The position numbers were made by a program, and so were the translations under genes. The notes under the pieces are model-generated. The model worked only from the letters and a program-made list of their open reading frames with translations, did not search any database and was not told the origin of the DNA. From Acidimicrobiia bacterium (GTDB lineage: Bacteria; Actinomycetota; Acidimicrobiia; Spongiisociales; JAHEDJ01), in contig JARGFH010000027.1 of assembly GCA_029210695.1 (NCBI GenBank), forward strand, positions 1 to 48,768: a DNA stretch of 48,768 nucleotides, in the 5' to 3' direction. This document shows positions 24,020 to 31,962 of this stretch, piece after piece (the first letter of the stretch is position 1; each line of letters begins with the position of its first letter).

Positions 24020-24057
24020 GAACTGGGAGTGGGCTTGGCCCGCTCCCAGTTCTTTTT
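24020..24057 (+). terminator. Intrinsic terminator inside the peptide-transporter operon
   Basis: A 15-bp stem (24020-24034 with 24038-24052, one G-U pair) closes a TTG loop and is followed at once by TTTTT. It lies 19 bp after the stop of the binding-protein gene and 28 bp before the permease start. It probably limits read-through so that the permease and ATPase genes are expressed less than the binding protein. Confidence 0.88.
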
Positions 24058-24084
24058 GGACGCGTCGACTAGCCTCGGGTTCCT

Positions 24085-25182
24085 GTGCACCCGTTGCTGA
24101 TCGTCTTCTTGGTCTTCGGCATCCCGGCCGGGTTGGCCCTGGCATGGGTGTTCTTGCGCGGCAGTGAGTCTTTGCGCCGCTACATCCTCACTCGAATCGC
24201 CCTGACCGTGCCTATGGTCATCATCCTCATCTCGGTCGTCTTCTTTGTGCTGCGGGTCATGCCGGGCGATGTGGTCTCTTCGACACTGGGCCCGAAGGCG
24301 AGTGACGCTGCCCGGGCAAACATCATGGAAGCGCTCGGTCTCGACGATCCGCTCATCGTCCAGTATTTTCGATTCCTCGGGGACGTCGTCACCTTCGATC
24401 TCGGTGACTCTTTCATCGGCGCCCGCCGTCCGATCGTCGACGAGCTGGGAGAGCGGCTCCCGGCCACCCTCGAGCTGATCATCCCGGCTGCGATCGTCGC
24501 CCTGGGAAGCGGACTCCTTCTCGGGACGTTCGCGGCCGTCCGCCGCAAGAAACCGGCCGACTACGGGCTACGCCTCTACAGCGTCATCGTGTATTCGATG
24601 CCAATCTTCTGGCTGGGACTGCTCTTGCGACTCGTCTTCAGCGTTTGGTTGGATTGGACACCTATCGCCGGTCGTATCGACGTGGTGACCAACACCACGC
24701 TCGAGCGAACCACGAACCTGCTCTTTGTCGATGCAATCCTGAGCGGCAATTGGGCGGCCCTCAGCAGCGTTCTTCGTCATATGATCCTGCCGGCTATGAC
24801 TCTGGGGTTGGTGCTGTCTGGCGTGTTCGTTCGTCTGACCCGGATCAACGTCATCGAGGCGCTGCAAGAGGACTACGTAGCGGCCGCCAGGGCACGCGGC
24901 ATTCGCGAGCGCGTCGTGACGTACAGCTATGCCCTCAAGAATGCCATGATCCCCGTGGTGACCGTGATCGGATTGCAGGTGGCGATCTTGCTCGCCGGGG
25001 CCGTGCTCACCGAGACCGTCTTCAACTGGCCGGGCATGGGCCGCTACCTAATTGAACGTATCAGCTCTCGCGACTTCCAGGCAGTCCAATCGACAGTGGC
25101 CGTGTTCGCCTTGTTCGTCGCGATGATCAGTCTGGCGGTGGACGTGATCTACTCAGTCCTCGACCCACGGGTGAAGTACTGA
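24085..25182 (+). CDS. dppB: Peptide ABC transporter permease, DppB type
   Basis: A 365-residue inner-membrane permease. It starts at GTG 24085 with an extra N-terminal hydrophobic segment (residues 2-25) before the usual first helix R-Y-I-L-T-R-I-A-L-T-V-P. The family motifs P-G-D-V, L-G-L-D-D-P-L, F-D-L-G-D-S and L-P-A-T-L-E-L are present, as is the EAA coupling loop D-Y-V-A-A-A-R-A-R-G-I-R-E-R. The C-terminal E-T-V-F-N-W-P-G-M-G motif is standard. Its stop overlaps the start of the next permease by 1 bp. Confidence 0.92.
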   Translation: MHPLLIVFLVFGIPAGLALAWVFLRGSESLRRYILTRIALTVPMVIILISVVFFVLRVMPGDVVSSTLGPKASDAARANIMEALGLDDPLIVQYFRFLGDVVTFDLGDSFIGARRPIVDELGERLPATLELIIPAAIVALGSGLLLGTFAAVRRKKPADYGLRLYSVIVYSMPIFWLGLLLRLVFSVWLDWTPIAGRIDVVTNTTLERTTNLLFVDAILSGNWAALSSVLRHMILPAMTLGLVLSGVFVRLTRINVIEALQEDYVAAARARGIRERVVTYSYALKNAMIPVVTVIGLQVAILLAGAVLTETVFNWPGMGRYLIERISSRDFQAVQSTVAVFALFVAMISLAVDVIYSVLDPRVKY

Positions 25183-26453
25183 TGGCTGCCGAGTTCGAGT
25201 CAGCTCCGGATCCCGGTCAGGTCGCCGATTGGGAGCTCGAACTCCAGAAAGTCGGCTTCGCCAGGCGCGTGCTCATGGCGCGCAAGTGGTACAAGACCGA
25301 CTGGTGGTTCGTCGCCATCTCAAGCGCCATGGTTGTTGCCTTCCTGATCGTCGCGGCCGTTCCCCAGTGGCTGGCAAGCCACGACCCTCTCGAACAGGTT
25401 GGCCCCCGCCTCCTGGCACCCGGCGAGCTCCCCGAACAGGAAATCCTCGTTGTACCGATCGGGGGTGCTTTTGCGGCTATCGCCGAGTTCGAACCGGGCG
25501 TGCGTACGCCTGTGGCGGTGGCCATCGATACCCCCTCGAGTGAGGCGGCTCGTGACGAGGCAGAGCGTGTCACCGCTGAGATAGCTGCAGCAGGTGGAGA
25601 AGGCCGGATCCGCCTGCAGATCGAGCGGTACGAGACTGCAGAAGAGGCGCTGGCCGGCGTTGAAGCAGGCGAAGCCGTGGCGGCTGTGATCTCCTCGAAG
25701 ACCTACGAGTCCATCGCGGCGGAATTCCCGGCGTTGCAGAACTCCGGAGCCGTGTCGAGTGCCGACCAAGACTCCACCAGCTTTCCACTCGGCACGAACC
25801 AGGTGGGTCAGGACGTGTTGAGTCGGCTCATCTGGGGTGCCCGGATCGCCATCATCATCGGGTTCTCAGCCTCTATCGCCTCTTTTGTCATCGGTGTCCC
25901 GCTCGGGTTGCTGGCCGGCTTCGCGGGAGGCAAGCTCGACCGGGCCATGACCCTGGTCATGGACAGCATCTACGCCTTCCCAGGGCTCATCCTCGCCATC
26001 GCCATCACCGCGGTTCTCGGCCCCAGCATCTTCAACATCATCGTGGCCATCGCCGTGCTCTACATTCCCACGTACTATCGGATCGTGCGGGGTCAGACCC
26101 TGCAATCGAAAGAGGAGCTGTACGTGGAGGCGGCTCGCAGCCTCGGTGCCAAATCGAAGGTGATCCTTACCCGCTACATCTTCCCCAATGTCATCCCCTC
26201 GGTGGCCGTGATCTTCTCGGTCAACGTCGCCGATGCCATTCTCACCGGAGCCGGCTTGTCATTTCTCGGGCTGGGCTTGCCGCCGTCTACTCCAGACTGG
26301 GGCATCGACCTCGCCCGCGGCCAGGAATTCATCCGATCTGCCTGGTGGCTCATCACCTTCCCCGGTCTGGCGGTCATGCTGATCGTCCTCGCCTTCACGA
26401 TGATGGGGGAGGGTCTCGTCGAGATCTTCAATCCGAAGTTGCGAGAGCGGTAG
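25182..26453 (+). CDS. dppC: Peptide ABC transporter permease, DppC type with extracytoplasmic insert
   Basis: A 423-residue permease, about 120 residues longer than usual DppC. After a cytoplasmic N terminus and TM1 (about 42-60) comes H-D-P-L, then an inserted region (about 80-198) before the normal F-P-L-G-T-N-Q-V-G-Q-D-V-L-S-R-L. The insert reads as a small alpha/beta domain (I-L-V-V-P-I-G-G, V-A-V-A-I-D-T-P-S-S-E, a long helix, then E-E-A-L-A-G-V-E-A-G-E-A-V-A-A-V-I) facing outward. It resembles the external domains of some ABC-2 permeases. The rest is canonical, with the coupling loop Y-V-E-A-A-R-S-L-G-A and a C-terminal L-S-F-L-G-L-G-L-P-P-S-T-P-D-W-G. The next gene starts directly after the stop. 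Confidence 0.9.
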   Translation: MAAEFESAPDPGQVADWELELQKVGFARRVLMARKWYKTDWWFVAISSAMVVAFLIVAAVPQWLASHDPLEQVGPRLLAPGELPEQEILVVPIGGAFAAIAEFEPGVRTPVAVAIDTPSSEAARDEAERVTAEIAAAGGEGRIRLQIERYETAEEALAGVEAGEAVAAVISSKTYESIAAEFPALQNSGAVSSADQDSTSFPLGTNQVGQDVLSRLIWGARIAIIIGFSASIASFVIGVPLGLLAGFAGGKLDRAMTLVMDSIYAFPGLILAIAITAVLGPSIFNIIVAIAVLYIPTYYRIVRGQTLQSKEELYVEAARSLGAKSKVILTRYIFPNVIPSVAVIFSVNVADAILTGAGLSFLGLGLPPSTPDWGIDLARGQEFIRSAWWLITFPGLAVMLIVLAFTMMGEGLVEIFNPKLRER

Positions 26454-27506
26454 ATGACCGAAGACGCTATCTACGGCCAGCGCATCACACTGGGTGAACC
26501 ACCGCTCAAGGCCGGGGAGGTTCTCTACTCGCTGCGCGATGTTTCAGTGGAATACGGCACCAGGGCTGGGCCGGTGGCGGCAGTAGACCGGGTGTCGCTC
26601 GACATTCGCAAGGGAGAGATTCTCGGCCTGGTGGGAGAGTCGGGTTGCGGCAAATCGACTCTGGGCAAGGCCATGCTGCGCATGATCACCCGGCCCGGAA
26701 AGATCACGACCGGTGAGCTGTGGTTCGACGGAGTCGATCTCCTGACCTTGAGCGAAAGGAGAATGCGCGAGATACGGGGGGCTCGGCTCGGGATGGTGTT
26801 CCAGGATCCGATGACGTCGCTCAACCCGCTCTCGAAGATCGTCGACCACCTCACCGAGACGGTCATGACCCATGAACCCAATGTGTCAGAAGCCGCCGCC
26901 CGCGATCACGCCGCACAGCTCATCGGCCGCCTCGGCCTGCGCGAGGAGCGCATTGACGACTACCCCCACCAGTTCTCAGGGGGGATGCGCCAGCGCATCA
27001 TGATCGCCCTCGCCCTGGCTCTCCAGGCCGACCTCGTTATCGCCGATGAGCCAACCACCGCCCTCGACGTCATCGTCGAAGCGCAGTTCCTCGACCTGCT
27101 GAGGGAACTGCGAGACGAGTTCGACCTCACCATCGTCCTGATCACCCACAACATCGGGGTGGTGGCCGAGGTGGCCGATCGCGTGGCCGTGATGTACGCC
27201 GGGCGGATGGCCGAGCTTGCCTCGGTCAACGACCTGTTCCTCGATACCAAACACCCGTATGGGCAGGGCCTCTTGCGGGCGGTGCCGAATATCGAGCTGG
27301 ACGGTGCCGAGCTCTATCAAATGGCGGGGGCACCACCCAACCTGCTCCACACCCCGTCGGGCTGCGCCTTTCATCCCCGGTGCCCGGCTGTCATGCCGAT
27401 CTGCTCTCAACGTCAGCCGGAATTCCTGCCATTAGAAGGCGATCACTACACCGCATGCTGGCTGTATCAGGATCACCCCGCCAAACCGGGAGGCCACGAT
27501 GCCTGA
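26454..27506 (+). CDS. dppD: Peptide ABC transporter ATPase, DppD type
   Basis: A 350-residue ATPase. Walker A is G-E-S-G-C-G-K-S-T, the Q-loop is [11 protein letters not shown], the signature is [10 protein letters not shown], Walker B is [12 protein letters not shown] and the switch His is in L-I-T-H-N-I. The C-terminal oligopeptide/dipeptide domain shows C-A-F-H-P-R-C-P and later C-S and C-W, the cysteine set that in related ATPases can hold an iron-sulfur cluster. It pairs with the DppF-type ATPase, which overlaps it by 8 bp. Confidence 0.94.
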   Translation: MTEDAIYGQRITLGEPPLKAGEVLYSLRDVSVEYGTRAGPVAAVDRVSLDIRKGEILGLVGESGCGKSTLGKAMLRMITRPGKITTGELWFDGVDLLTLSERRMREIRGARLGMVFQDPMTSLNPLSKIVDHLTETVMTHEPNVSEAAARDHAAQLIGRLGLREERIDDYPHQFSGGMRQRIMIALALALQADLVIADEPTTALDVIVEAQFLDLLRELRDEFDLTIVLITHNIGVVAEVADRVAVMYAGRMAELASVNDLFLDTKHPYGQGLLRAVPNIELDGAELYQMAGAPPNLLHTPSGCAFHPRCPAVMPICSQRQPEFLPLEGDHYTACWLYQDHPAKPGGHDA

Positions 27507-28578
27507 TCCGCAGCCGGTCCGGGAGTTCCATGATGAAGGAGGCGAGCAGGACAACCTCGTTGAGGTTACCCATGTCAAGAAGTGGTTTCCGGTTCAGAAG
27601 GGGTTCATCGCCAGTCTGCTGTCGCGCGGTCACATCGACTACGTGAAAGCGGTCGACGACGTGTCCTTCACGATCAAGCGGGGCGAGGTTCTCGGCCTGG
27701 CGGGGGAGAGCGGCTCGGGCAAGTCGACGGTTGGACGGTTGGTGTTGCGCCTCCTCGACGCCACCGAGGGTCACGTCAAGGTCGACGGTGTCGACCTCGG
27801 GACTCTCAAACGCGAAGACCTCCGTAAGGCTAGGAGCAAGATGCAAGTGGTGTTCCAGGATCCGCTTGCGTCGCTCAACCCGCGCATGACCGTGGGTCAG
27901 GCGATTGAGCACCCGGCTCAAATCCACCTTCCCGACACGACCTTCGAGGAACGCAAGCAGCTCGTGTTCGAGCTCCTCGAGGCGGTCGGGATGTCGCCGC
28001 CGGACTTTTTCTACGACAAGTACCCGCATCAGGTCTCGGGAGGCCAGCGCCAGCGCATCGTGCTGGCTCGCGCCTTGATCACCCGCCCCGAGTTGATCGT
28101 GGCCGACGAACCGATCGCCTCGGCCGACGTTTCAGTGCAGGCGCTGCTCCTGGAGCTCATGATCAAATTGAAGGACGAGTTCGATCTCACCTATCTGTTC
28201 ATCACCCACGACCTTGCCACCACCAAGTACATCTGTGACCGGATCGCCATCATGTACCTCGGCAAGATCGTCGAGATCGGGCTACTCGCCGAAGTCTTCA
28301 ACAATCCTCGCCATCCCTATACGAGATCGTTACTTGCCGCGGTTCCGGTGCCGGACCCACGCCACCGGAGGACTGAGCCGCTGCCCCAGGGCGAGATCCC
28401 GAACCCGATCAACCCGCCGTCCGGATGCCGCTTCCATCCACGGTGTCCGATCGCGGTTGAGGGCGTGTGTGATGTCGAGGATCCTCAAATGGCGCCGTCC
28501 GGGACCTCTGAGGACCATTTCGCGGCGTGCCACCTCCGCACCGGCGCCTATCAGCACCTCGACCGCCGGCCCACCTGA
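27499..28578 (+). CDS. dppF: Peptide ABC transporter ATPase, DppF type
   Basis: A 359-residue ATPase, second of the pair. Walker A is G-E-S-G-S-G-K-S-T, the Q-loop is V-F-Q-D-P-L-A-S-L-N-P, the signature is V-S-G-G-Q-R-Q-R-I-V, Walker B is L-I-V-A-D-E-P-I-A-S-A-D and the switch His is in F-I-T-H-D-L. The C-terminal domain again has C-R-F-H-P-R-C-P. It is the last gene of the peptide-uptake operon and converges on the UPF0316 gene. A long hairpin between the two probably ends both transcripts. Confidence 0.94.
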   Translation: MPDPQPVREFHDEGGEQDNLVEVTHVKKWFPVQKGFIASLLSRGHIDYVKAVDDVSFTIKRGEVLGLAGESGSGKSTVGRLVLRLLDATEGHVKVDGVDLGTLKREDLRKARSKMQVVFQDPLASLNPRMTVGQAIEHPAQIHLPDTTFEERKQLVFELLEAVGMSPPDFFYDKYPHQVSGGQRQRIVLARALITRPELIVADEPIASADVSVQALLLELMIKLKDEFDLTYLFITHDLATTKYICDRIAIMYLGKIVEIGLLAEVFNNPRHPYTRSLLAAVPVPDPRHRRTEPLPQGEIPNPINPPSGCRFHPRCPIAVEGVCDVEDPQMAPSGTSEDHFAACHLRTGAYQHLDRRPT

Positions 28579-28587
28579 CCCCCCGAA

Positions 28588-28641
28588 CTGTTTTCGCGCG
28601 GGGATTGCCCCCTATAGGGTGGAGTTCCCGCGCGAAAACGG
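28588..28641. terminator. Long hairpin between convergent genes
   Basis: A 17-bp stem with 15 Watson-Crick pairs (28588-28604 with 28625-28641; core TTTTCGCGCGGG) surrounds a 20-nt loop that itself contains the palindrome CCCTATAGGG (28610-28619). It fills the 67-bp gap between the stops of dppF and the UPF0316 gene. It likely works as a bidirectional terminator, though U-tracts are weak. It is preceded by CCCCCCGAACT, also found before the hairpin at 40039. Confidence 0.7.
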
Positions 28642-28645
28642 TTTG

Positions 28646-29176
28646 TTACTTGCGGATCAGGCGGCGTTGTTCTTTTATCAGTTCGAGGTTCGGGGTCGAG
28701 ATCTGCTCGTATGTCATGTACGCCTCTGGATTGACCGATTTGACGATCCGCATGGCCTCCCGCGACCGCTTTCGCGGGATCACGGTGAATGTGACCCGGA
28801 CCGCGCCGTCCATGCCCTCGGCGTTGACGACGGTCGCCCCGAAACCGGCCTCCCGCAAGGCGGGCGCCGCCGCCGGGCTTTCGACCGGTGCGACGATCTG
28901 GAGAAGGCTGTCGCCCAGGGCGAGCCAGCGCTCAACGGTTCCACCGAGCATCGTTCCCGCCGAGAACCCACCGGCGAAGGCAACGATCTTGAGGGGTGAA
29001 TCGAGGTTCGTGAGAACCTGACCGGCCGCCAGGACCCAGACCAGCGATTCGAAGAAGCCGAGGGCGCCGGCGAGGAGTCTCCGCCCGCGGACGAGCATCA
29101 CGATGCGCAGCGTACCGAGGGTCTGATCGGTGACGCGCATGAAGAAGATCAGGAGTGCGCTGAGAATGAGGGCCAT
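28646..29176 (-). CDS. UPF0316 (DUF5698/DUF2179) membrane protein
   Basis: A 176-residue protein. The first 90 residues form about three membrane helices (L-I-L-S-A-L-L-I-F-F-M-R-V-T-D-Q-T-L-G-T-L-R is characteristic of the family), followed by a cytoplasmic DUF2179 domain with F-T-V-I-P-R-K and a C-terminal I-K-E-Q-R-R-L-I-R-K. Similar domains occur in YitT-type proteins of firmicutes. The function is not known. Divergent from the DHA2 exporter gene 79 bp away. Confidence 0.85.
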   Translation of the reverse strand: MALILSALLIFFMRVTDQTLGTLRIVMLVRGRRLLAGALGFFESLVWVLAAGQVLTNLDSPLKIVAFAGGFSAGTMLGGTVERWLALGDSLLQIVAPVESPAAAPALREAGFGATVVNAEGMDGAVRVTFTVIPRKRSREAMRIVKSVNPEAYMTYEQISTPNLELIKEQRRLIRK

Positions 29177-29255
29177 GAGGCACTGAGTGTAGGGGCCCGT
29201 CGATCATGACCGGTCGATCGGCCTGGTAGCGTCCCATTCCCGTTCTGGAGAGCAG

Positions 29256-30761
29256 ATGCCCGCCCCCGCAGCCAATGTCACGCCCCCCGAAGGTGTCGAC
29301 TACGCCCGCAAATGGCAGGCGATGGTGGCGGTCGGCCTCGGCATCATCATGTCGACAATCGATGGTTCCATCGTCAACGTGGCTTTGCCGACGCTCGTCG
29401 ATGCATTCGACACGACCTTCCCGGTTGTGCAGTGGGTCGTTCTTGCCTACTCACTCACCCTTGCGTCGCTCTCGCTGATGGTCGGCCGCCTCGGCGACAT
29501 GATCGGCAAGAAACCGATCTACACCGCCGGCTTTGTCGTATTCACGTCCGGATCGGTGCTGGCCGGGCTCTCGCCGAGCATCGGTTGGCTCATCGGATTC
29601 CGGGTGCTCCAGGCGCTCGGCGCGGTGATGGTTCTGTCGCTGGGACTGGCAATCGTGGCGGAGGCGTTCCCTCCCTGGGAGCGAGGCCGGGCACTCGGCA
29701 TCGCCGGCAGCCTGGTTTCGATCGGTATCGTCGTCGGCCCCACCGTTGGTGGCCTGTTGATTCAGACGCTCGACTGGCGCTGGATCTTCTATGTGAATCT
29801 TCCGATCGGCGTGGTGGGGACGGTCGCAGCCTCGCGGTTCGTTCCGGCGGTTCGACCCAGGGGAGGCCAGACGTTCGACCACCCGGGGGCCGTGCTCCTC
29901 TTCTTCACCCTCCTCTGTATCTCCCTGGCGTTGACGGTCGGCCAGACCGTGGGGTTCGCCGATGGGCGGATACTGCTGCTGTTTGCGGGCGCAGTGATCG
30001 GCCTCATCTCGTTCGTGAAGTTCGAACTCAGGCGAGTCCAGCCGATGCTGGACCTGCGGTTGTTCCGCCAGCGCCTGCTATCGGTCAGCGTCGGCACCGG
30101 ATATCTGACCTTCGTGGCAGTTGCCGGATCATTCATCCTCTTTCCGTTCTACCTTCAGAATGTGCTCGGGTATGAACCGGGCGCCGTCGGTGTGATGCTG
30201 GCCGGACCATCGGTGGCAATCGCGCTCATCGCACCGATCAGCGGAAGCCTGTCGGATCGATTCGGCTCCAGGCCGATGACGGTGGTCGGGCTGGCCGTTC
30301 TCGTTGTCGGCTATGCGTCTCTGCGGACGCTGGGTGTCGACACGTCCGCCATCGGGTTTGTCCTCTTGACGGTGCCGATCGGTGTCGGCATGGGCATGTT
30401 CCAATCGCCCAACAACAGCGCCATCATGGGATCCGTGCCTCCCGAGCAATACGGGGTCGCTTCCGGCCTACTGTCGATCACTCGCATACTCGGCCAGGTG
30501 ACAGGTATCGCTCTCCTGGGCGCATTCTGGGCGATACGGGTGGCGGCCAATTCCGGAAGCGAGTACCGGGGTGCGGCCACCACGGCCGGGACAGGTGCAC
30601 AGGTGGCGGCCTTTCGTGATGTGATGCTGGTGGTCTCGGTGGCGATCGCCCTAGGCCTCGGGGCGGCGATCTGGGGATTGGCGGAAGAACGCCGTAGCCG
30701 CCAGGACGGCACCCACCAGAAGACCAGCCGAGTACCACCAGATCGGGCCGGAACCGAGTGA
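29256..30761 (+). CDS. MFS drug exporter, DHA2 (EmrB/QacA) family
   Basis: A 501-residue major facilitator with 14 predicted membrane segments. Motif A appears as G-R-L-G-D-M-I-G-K-K, and the DHA2 N-terminal pattern S-T-I-D-G-S-I-V-N-V-A-L-P-T-L is clear, as is G-P-T-V-G-G-L-L-I-Q. Such pumps expel drugs, dyes or metabolites by proton antiport. Its last 111 bp overlap the 3' end of the convergent Lgt-like gene. There is no adjacent TetR-type regulator, so control is not evident. Confidence 0.93.
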   Translation: MPAPAANVTPPEGVDYARKWQAMVAVGLGIIMSTIDGSIVNVALPTLVDAFDTTFPVVQWVVLAYSLTLASLSLMVGRLGDMIGKKPIYTAGFVVFTSGSVLAGLSPSIGWLIGFRVLQALGAVMVLSLGLAIVAEAFPPWERGRALGIAGSLVSIGIVVGPTVGGLLIQTLDWRWIFYVNLPIGVVGTVAASRFVPAVRPRGGQTFDHPGAVLLFFTLLCISLALTVGQTVGFADGRILLLFAGAVIGLISFVKFELRRVQPMLDLRLFRQRLLSVSVGTGYLTFVAVAGSFILFPFYLQNVLGYEPGAVGVMLAGPSVAIALIAPISGSLSDRFGSRPMTVVGLAVLVVGYASLRTLGVDTSAIGFVLLTVPIGVGMGMFQSPNNSAIMGSVPPEQYGVASGLLSITRILGQVTGIALLGAFWAIRVAANSGSEYRGAATTAGTGAQVAAFRDVMLVVSVAIALGLGAAIWGLAEERRSRQDGTHQKTSRVPPDRAGTE

Positions 30762-31352
30762 GGGTCGGATCGGCTCGGTGATCAGCCGGATCGCGCCGGC
30801 GGTGGCCAGAGCACCGGCCGCCACCACACCGGGACGGGTGAGCCGACGGAGCAGAAATAGCGCACCGAGAGCGGCGGCCGCGAAGACAAACGCCGCATAG
30901 AGCTCGGTTGGATGTCGGGTGAGGGAAGAGCCGGGCTCCGCAAACGCCCAGGGGACCTCCGAGCGAGTACCGAGACATGTCCCCCTGAACACGCACCCAC
31001 CGTGCCAACCGGCCAGCCCGGCGAGCACCGCCGGTGAGACGAGGTCCAGCGCGGCGGGCAGCGAGCGGCGGATTGCCCAGATGAGGAACAACAGCGCGCC
31101 GATGCTGGCGAAACCGGTGTCGACGCCACCCCTGATCAAGATGATGTCGGCCGGGTGAGTCAACGGATTCGTCCCGGTGAGGAGCATCGCGGCGATACGC
31201 CCGGCCACCAATCCAAAGACGGCCGCGCCCAGGAGGGTATCGAACCAATCGGACCGATCGTCCGGAAGGAGGCCAAGGCGCCGTTCGAGTCGCAGCATCA
31301 GCCATAGAGCGCCGACTGCCAGCAATGCCGCCCAGAGCAGGGTGAACTCCAT
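30651..31352 (-). CDS. Lgt-family (prolipoprotein diacylglyceryl transferase-like) protein
   Basis: A 233-residue membrane protein with seven hydrophobic segments. The central stretch A-G-W-H-G-G-C-V-F-R-G-T-C-L-G, then V-P-W-A and R-H-P-T-E-L-Y-A-A, corresponds to the Lgt signature (G-R-x-G-x-F-x-x-G ... H-P-S-Q-L-Y). The normally conserved Arg of the signature is replaced by Trp-His, so it may be a diverged paralogue and not the housekeeping enzyme. It lies downstream of a TlpA-type lipoprotein gene, which links it to lipoprotein or redox maturation. The C terminus overlaps the MFS gene by 111 bp on the other strand. Confidence 0.72.
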   Translation of the reverse strand: MEFTLLWAALLAVGALWLMLRLERRLGLLPDDRSDWFDTLLGAAVFGLVAGRIAAMLLTGTNPLTHPADIILIRGGVDTGFASIGALLFLIWAIRRSLPAALDLVSPAVLAGLAGWHGGCVFRGTCLGTRSEVPWAFAEPGSSLTRHPTELYAAFVFAAAALGALFLLRRLTRPGVVAAGALATAGAIRLITEPIRPSLGSGPIWWYSAGLLVGAVLAATAFFRQSPDRRPEA

Positions 31353-31399
31353 CAGGCGTTCACAGAGATACTGCGGTTGAGCCGCGTTGGTCGATCGGG

Positions 31400-31474
31400 A
31401 GGTTCTAGGTTGTAGGTTGTAGGTTCTGCCGGCGTCGTACGTGCCCGGAACCTAGAACCCAAAACCCAGAACCT
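31400..31474. repeat. Inverted pair of heptanucleotide arrays
   Basis: Four 7-mers (AGGTTCT, AGGTTGT, AGGTTGT, AGGTTCT; 31400-31427) face four inverted 7-mers (31447-31474, on the minus strand AGGTTCT, GGGTTTT, GGGTTCT, AGGTTCC) across a 19-nt spacer. The inverted block differs from the array at 5744-5771 at only three positions. The two blocks can pair as a long hairpin just downstream of the TlpA-like gene (31489-31962) and upstream of the Lgt-like gene. Confidence 0.8.
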
Positions 31475-31488
31475 CGAACGTCTCTTTG

Positions 31489-31962
31489 TCATCGGTTCAG
31501 GATCTCGTCTATCTGGAGTGAGAGGGTGCGCTCGTCGATCACGCCGTTGTGCCGGTAGACGAGCTCGCCTCCCGGTGCGAAGAAGTAGGTGATGGGCACT
31601 CCGACCCCGCCCAGCCTTGCCCGCACCGTTCCGGACCTATCGAAGTAGTTGTCGAATTCGAGGCCGTACTCGGAGATGAACTGGCGGGCGTTCTCTTGGG
31701 TGTCTTCAATATCAACACCGATGAAGCTCACCCGGTCACCGAACGCCTCATAGGCCGCGAAGAGCAGAGGGGCTTCAGATCGGCAGGGAATACACCAGGA
31801 AGCCCACACATTCAGCACGATCGGATCCCCGGATTCGAGGAGGCTGCTGAGGATCGCATCATCGATCGGGGGCAACTCAGGCACCTCGAGCGGAGCAGAC
31901 GTGGTTCCACAGGCGGTCAGGATCACGATGATGCTCAGCACTGTCGCCGCCATTCGTCTCAT
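31489..31962 (-). CDS. TlpA-type thiol-disulfide lipoprotein (CxxC)
   Basis: A 157-residue thioredoxin-fold protein exported as a lipoprotein (signal ending I-L-T-A-C-G, lipid-anchored Cys18). The active site is V-W-A-S-W-C-I-P-C-R-S-E-A-P (Cys57, Cys60), followed by G-V-D-I-E-D-T-Q-E-N-A and a cis-proline in G-V-P-I-T-Y-F-F. TlpA-like proteins reduce or supply electrons to exported proteins such as apocytochromes. It overlaps the sensor kinase gene upstream by 4 bp, so it belongs to the same transcript as the two-component system and could be a target or modulator of it. It is the Cys counterpart of the candidate selenoprotein at 5103-5735. Confidence 0.93.
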   Translation of the reverse strand: MRRMAATVLSIIVILTACGTTSAPLEVPELPPIDDAILSSLLESGDPIVLNVWASWCIPCRSEAPLLFAAYEAFGDRVSFIGVDIEDTQENARQFISEYGLEFDNYFDRSGTVRARLGGVGVPITYFFAPGGELVYRHNGVIDERTLSLQIDEILNR

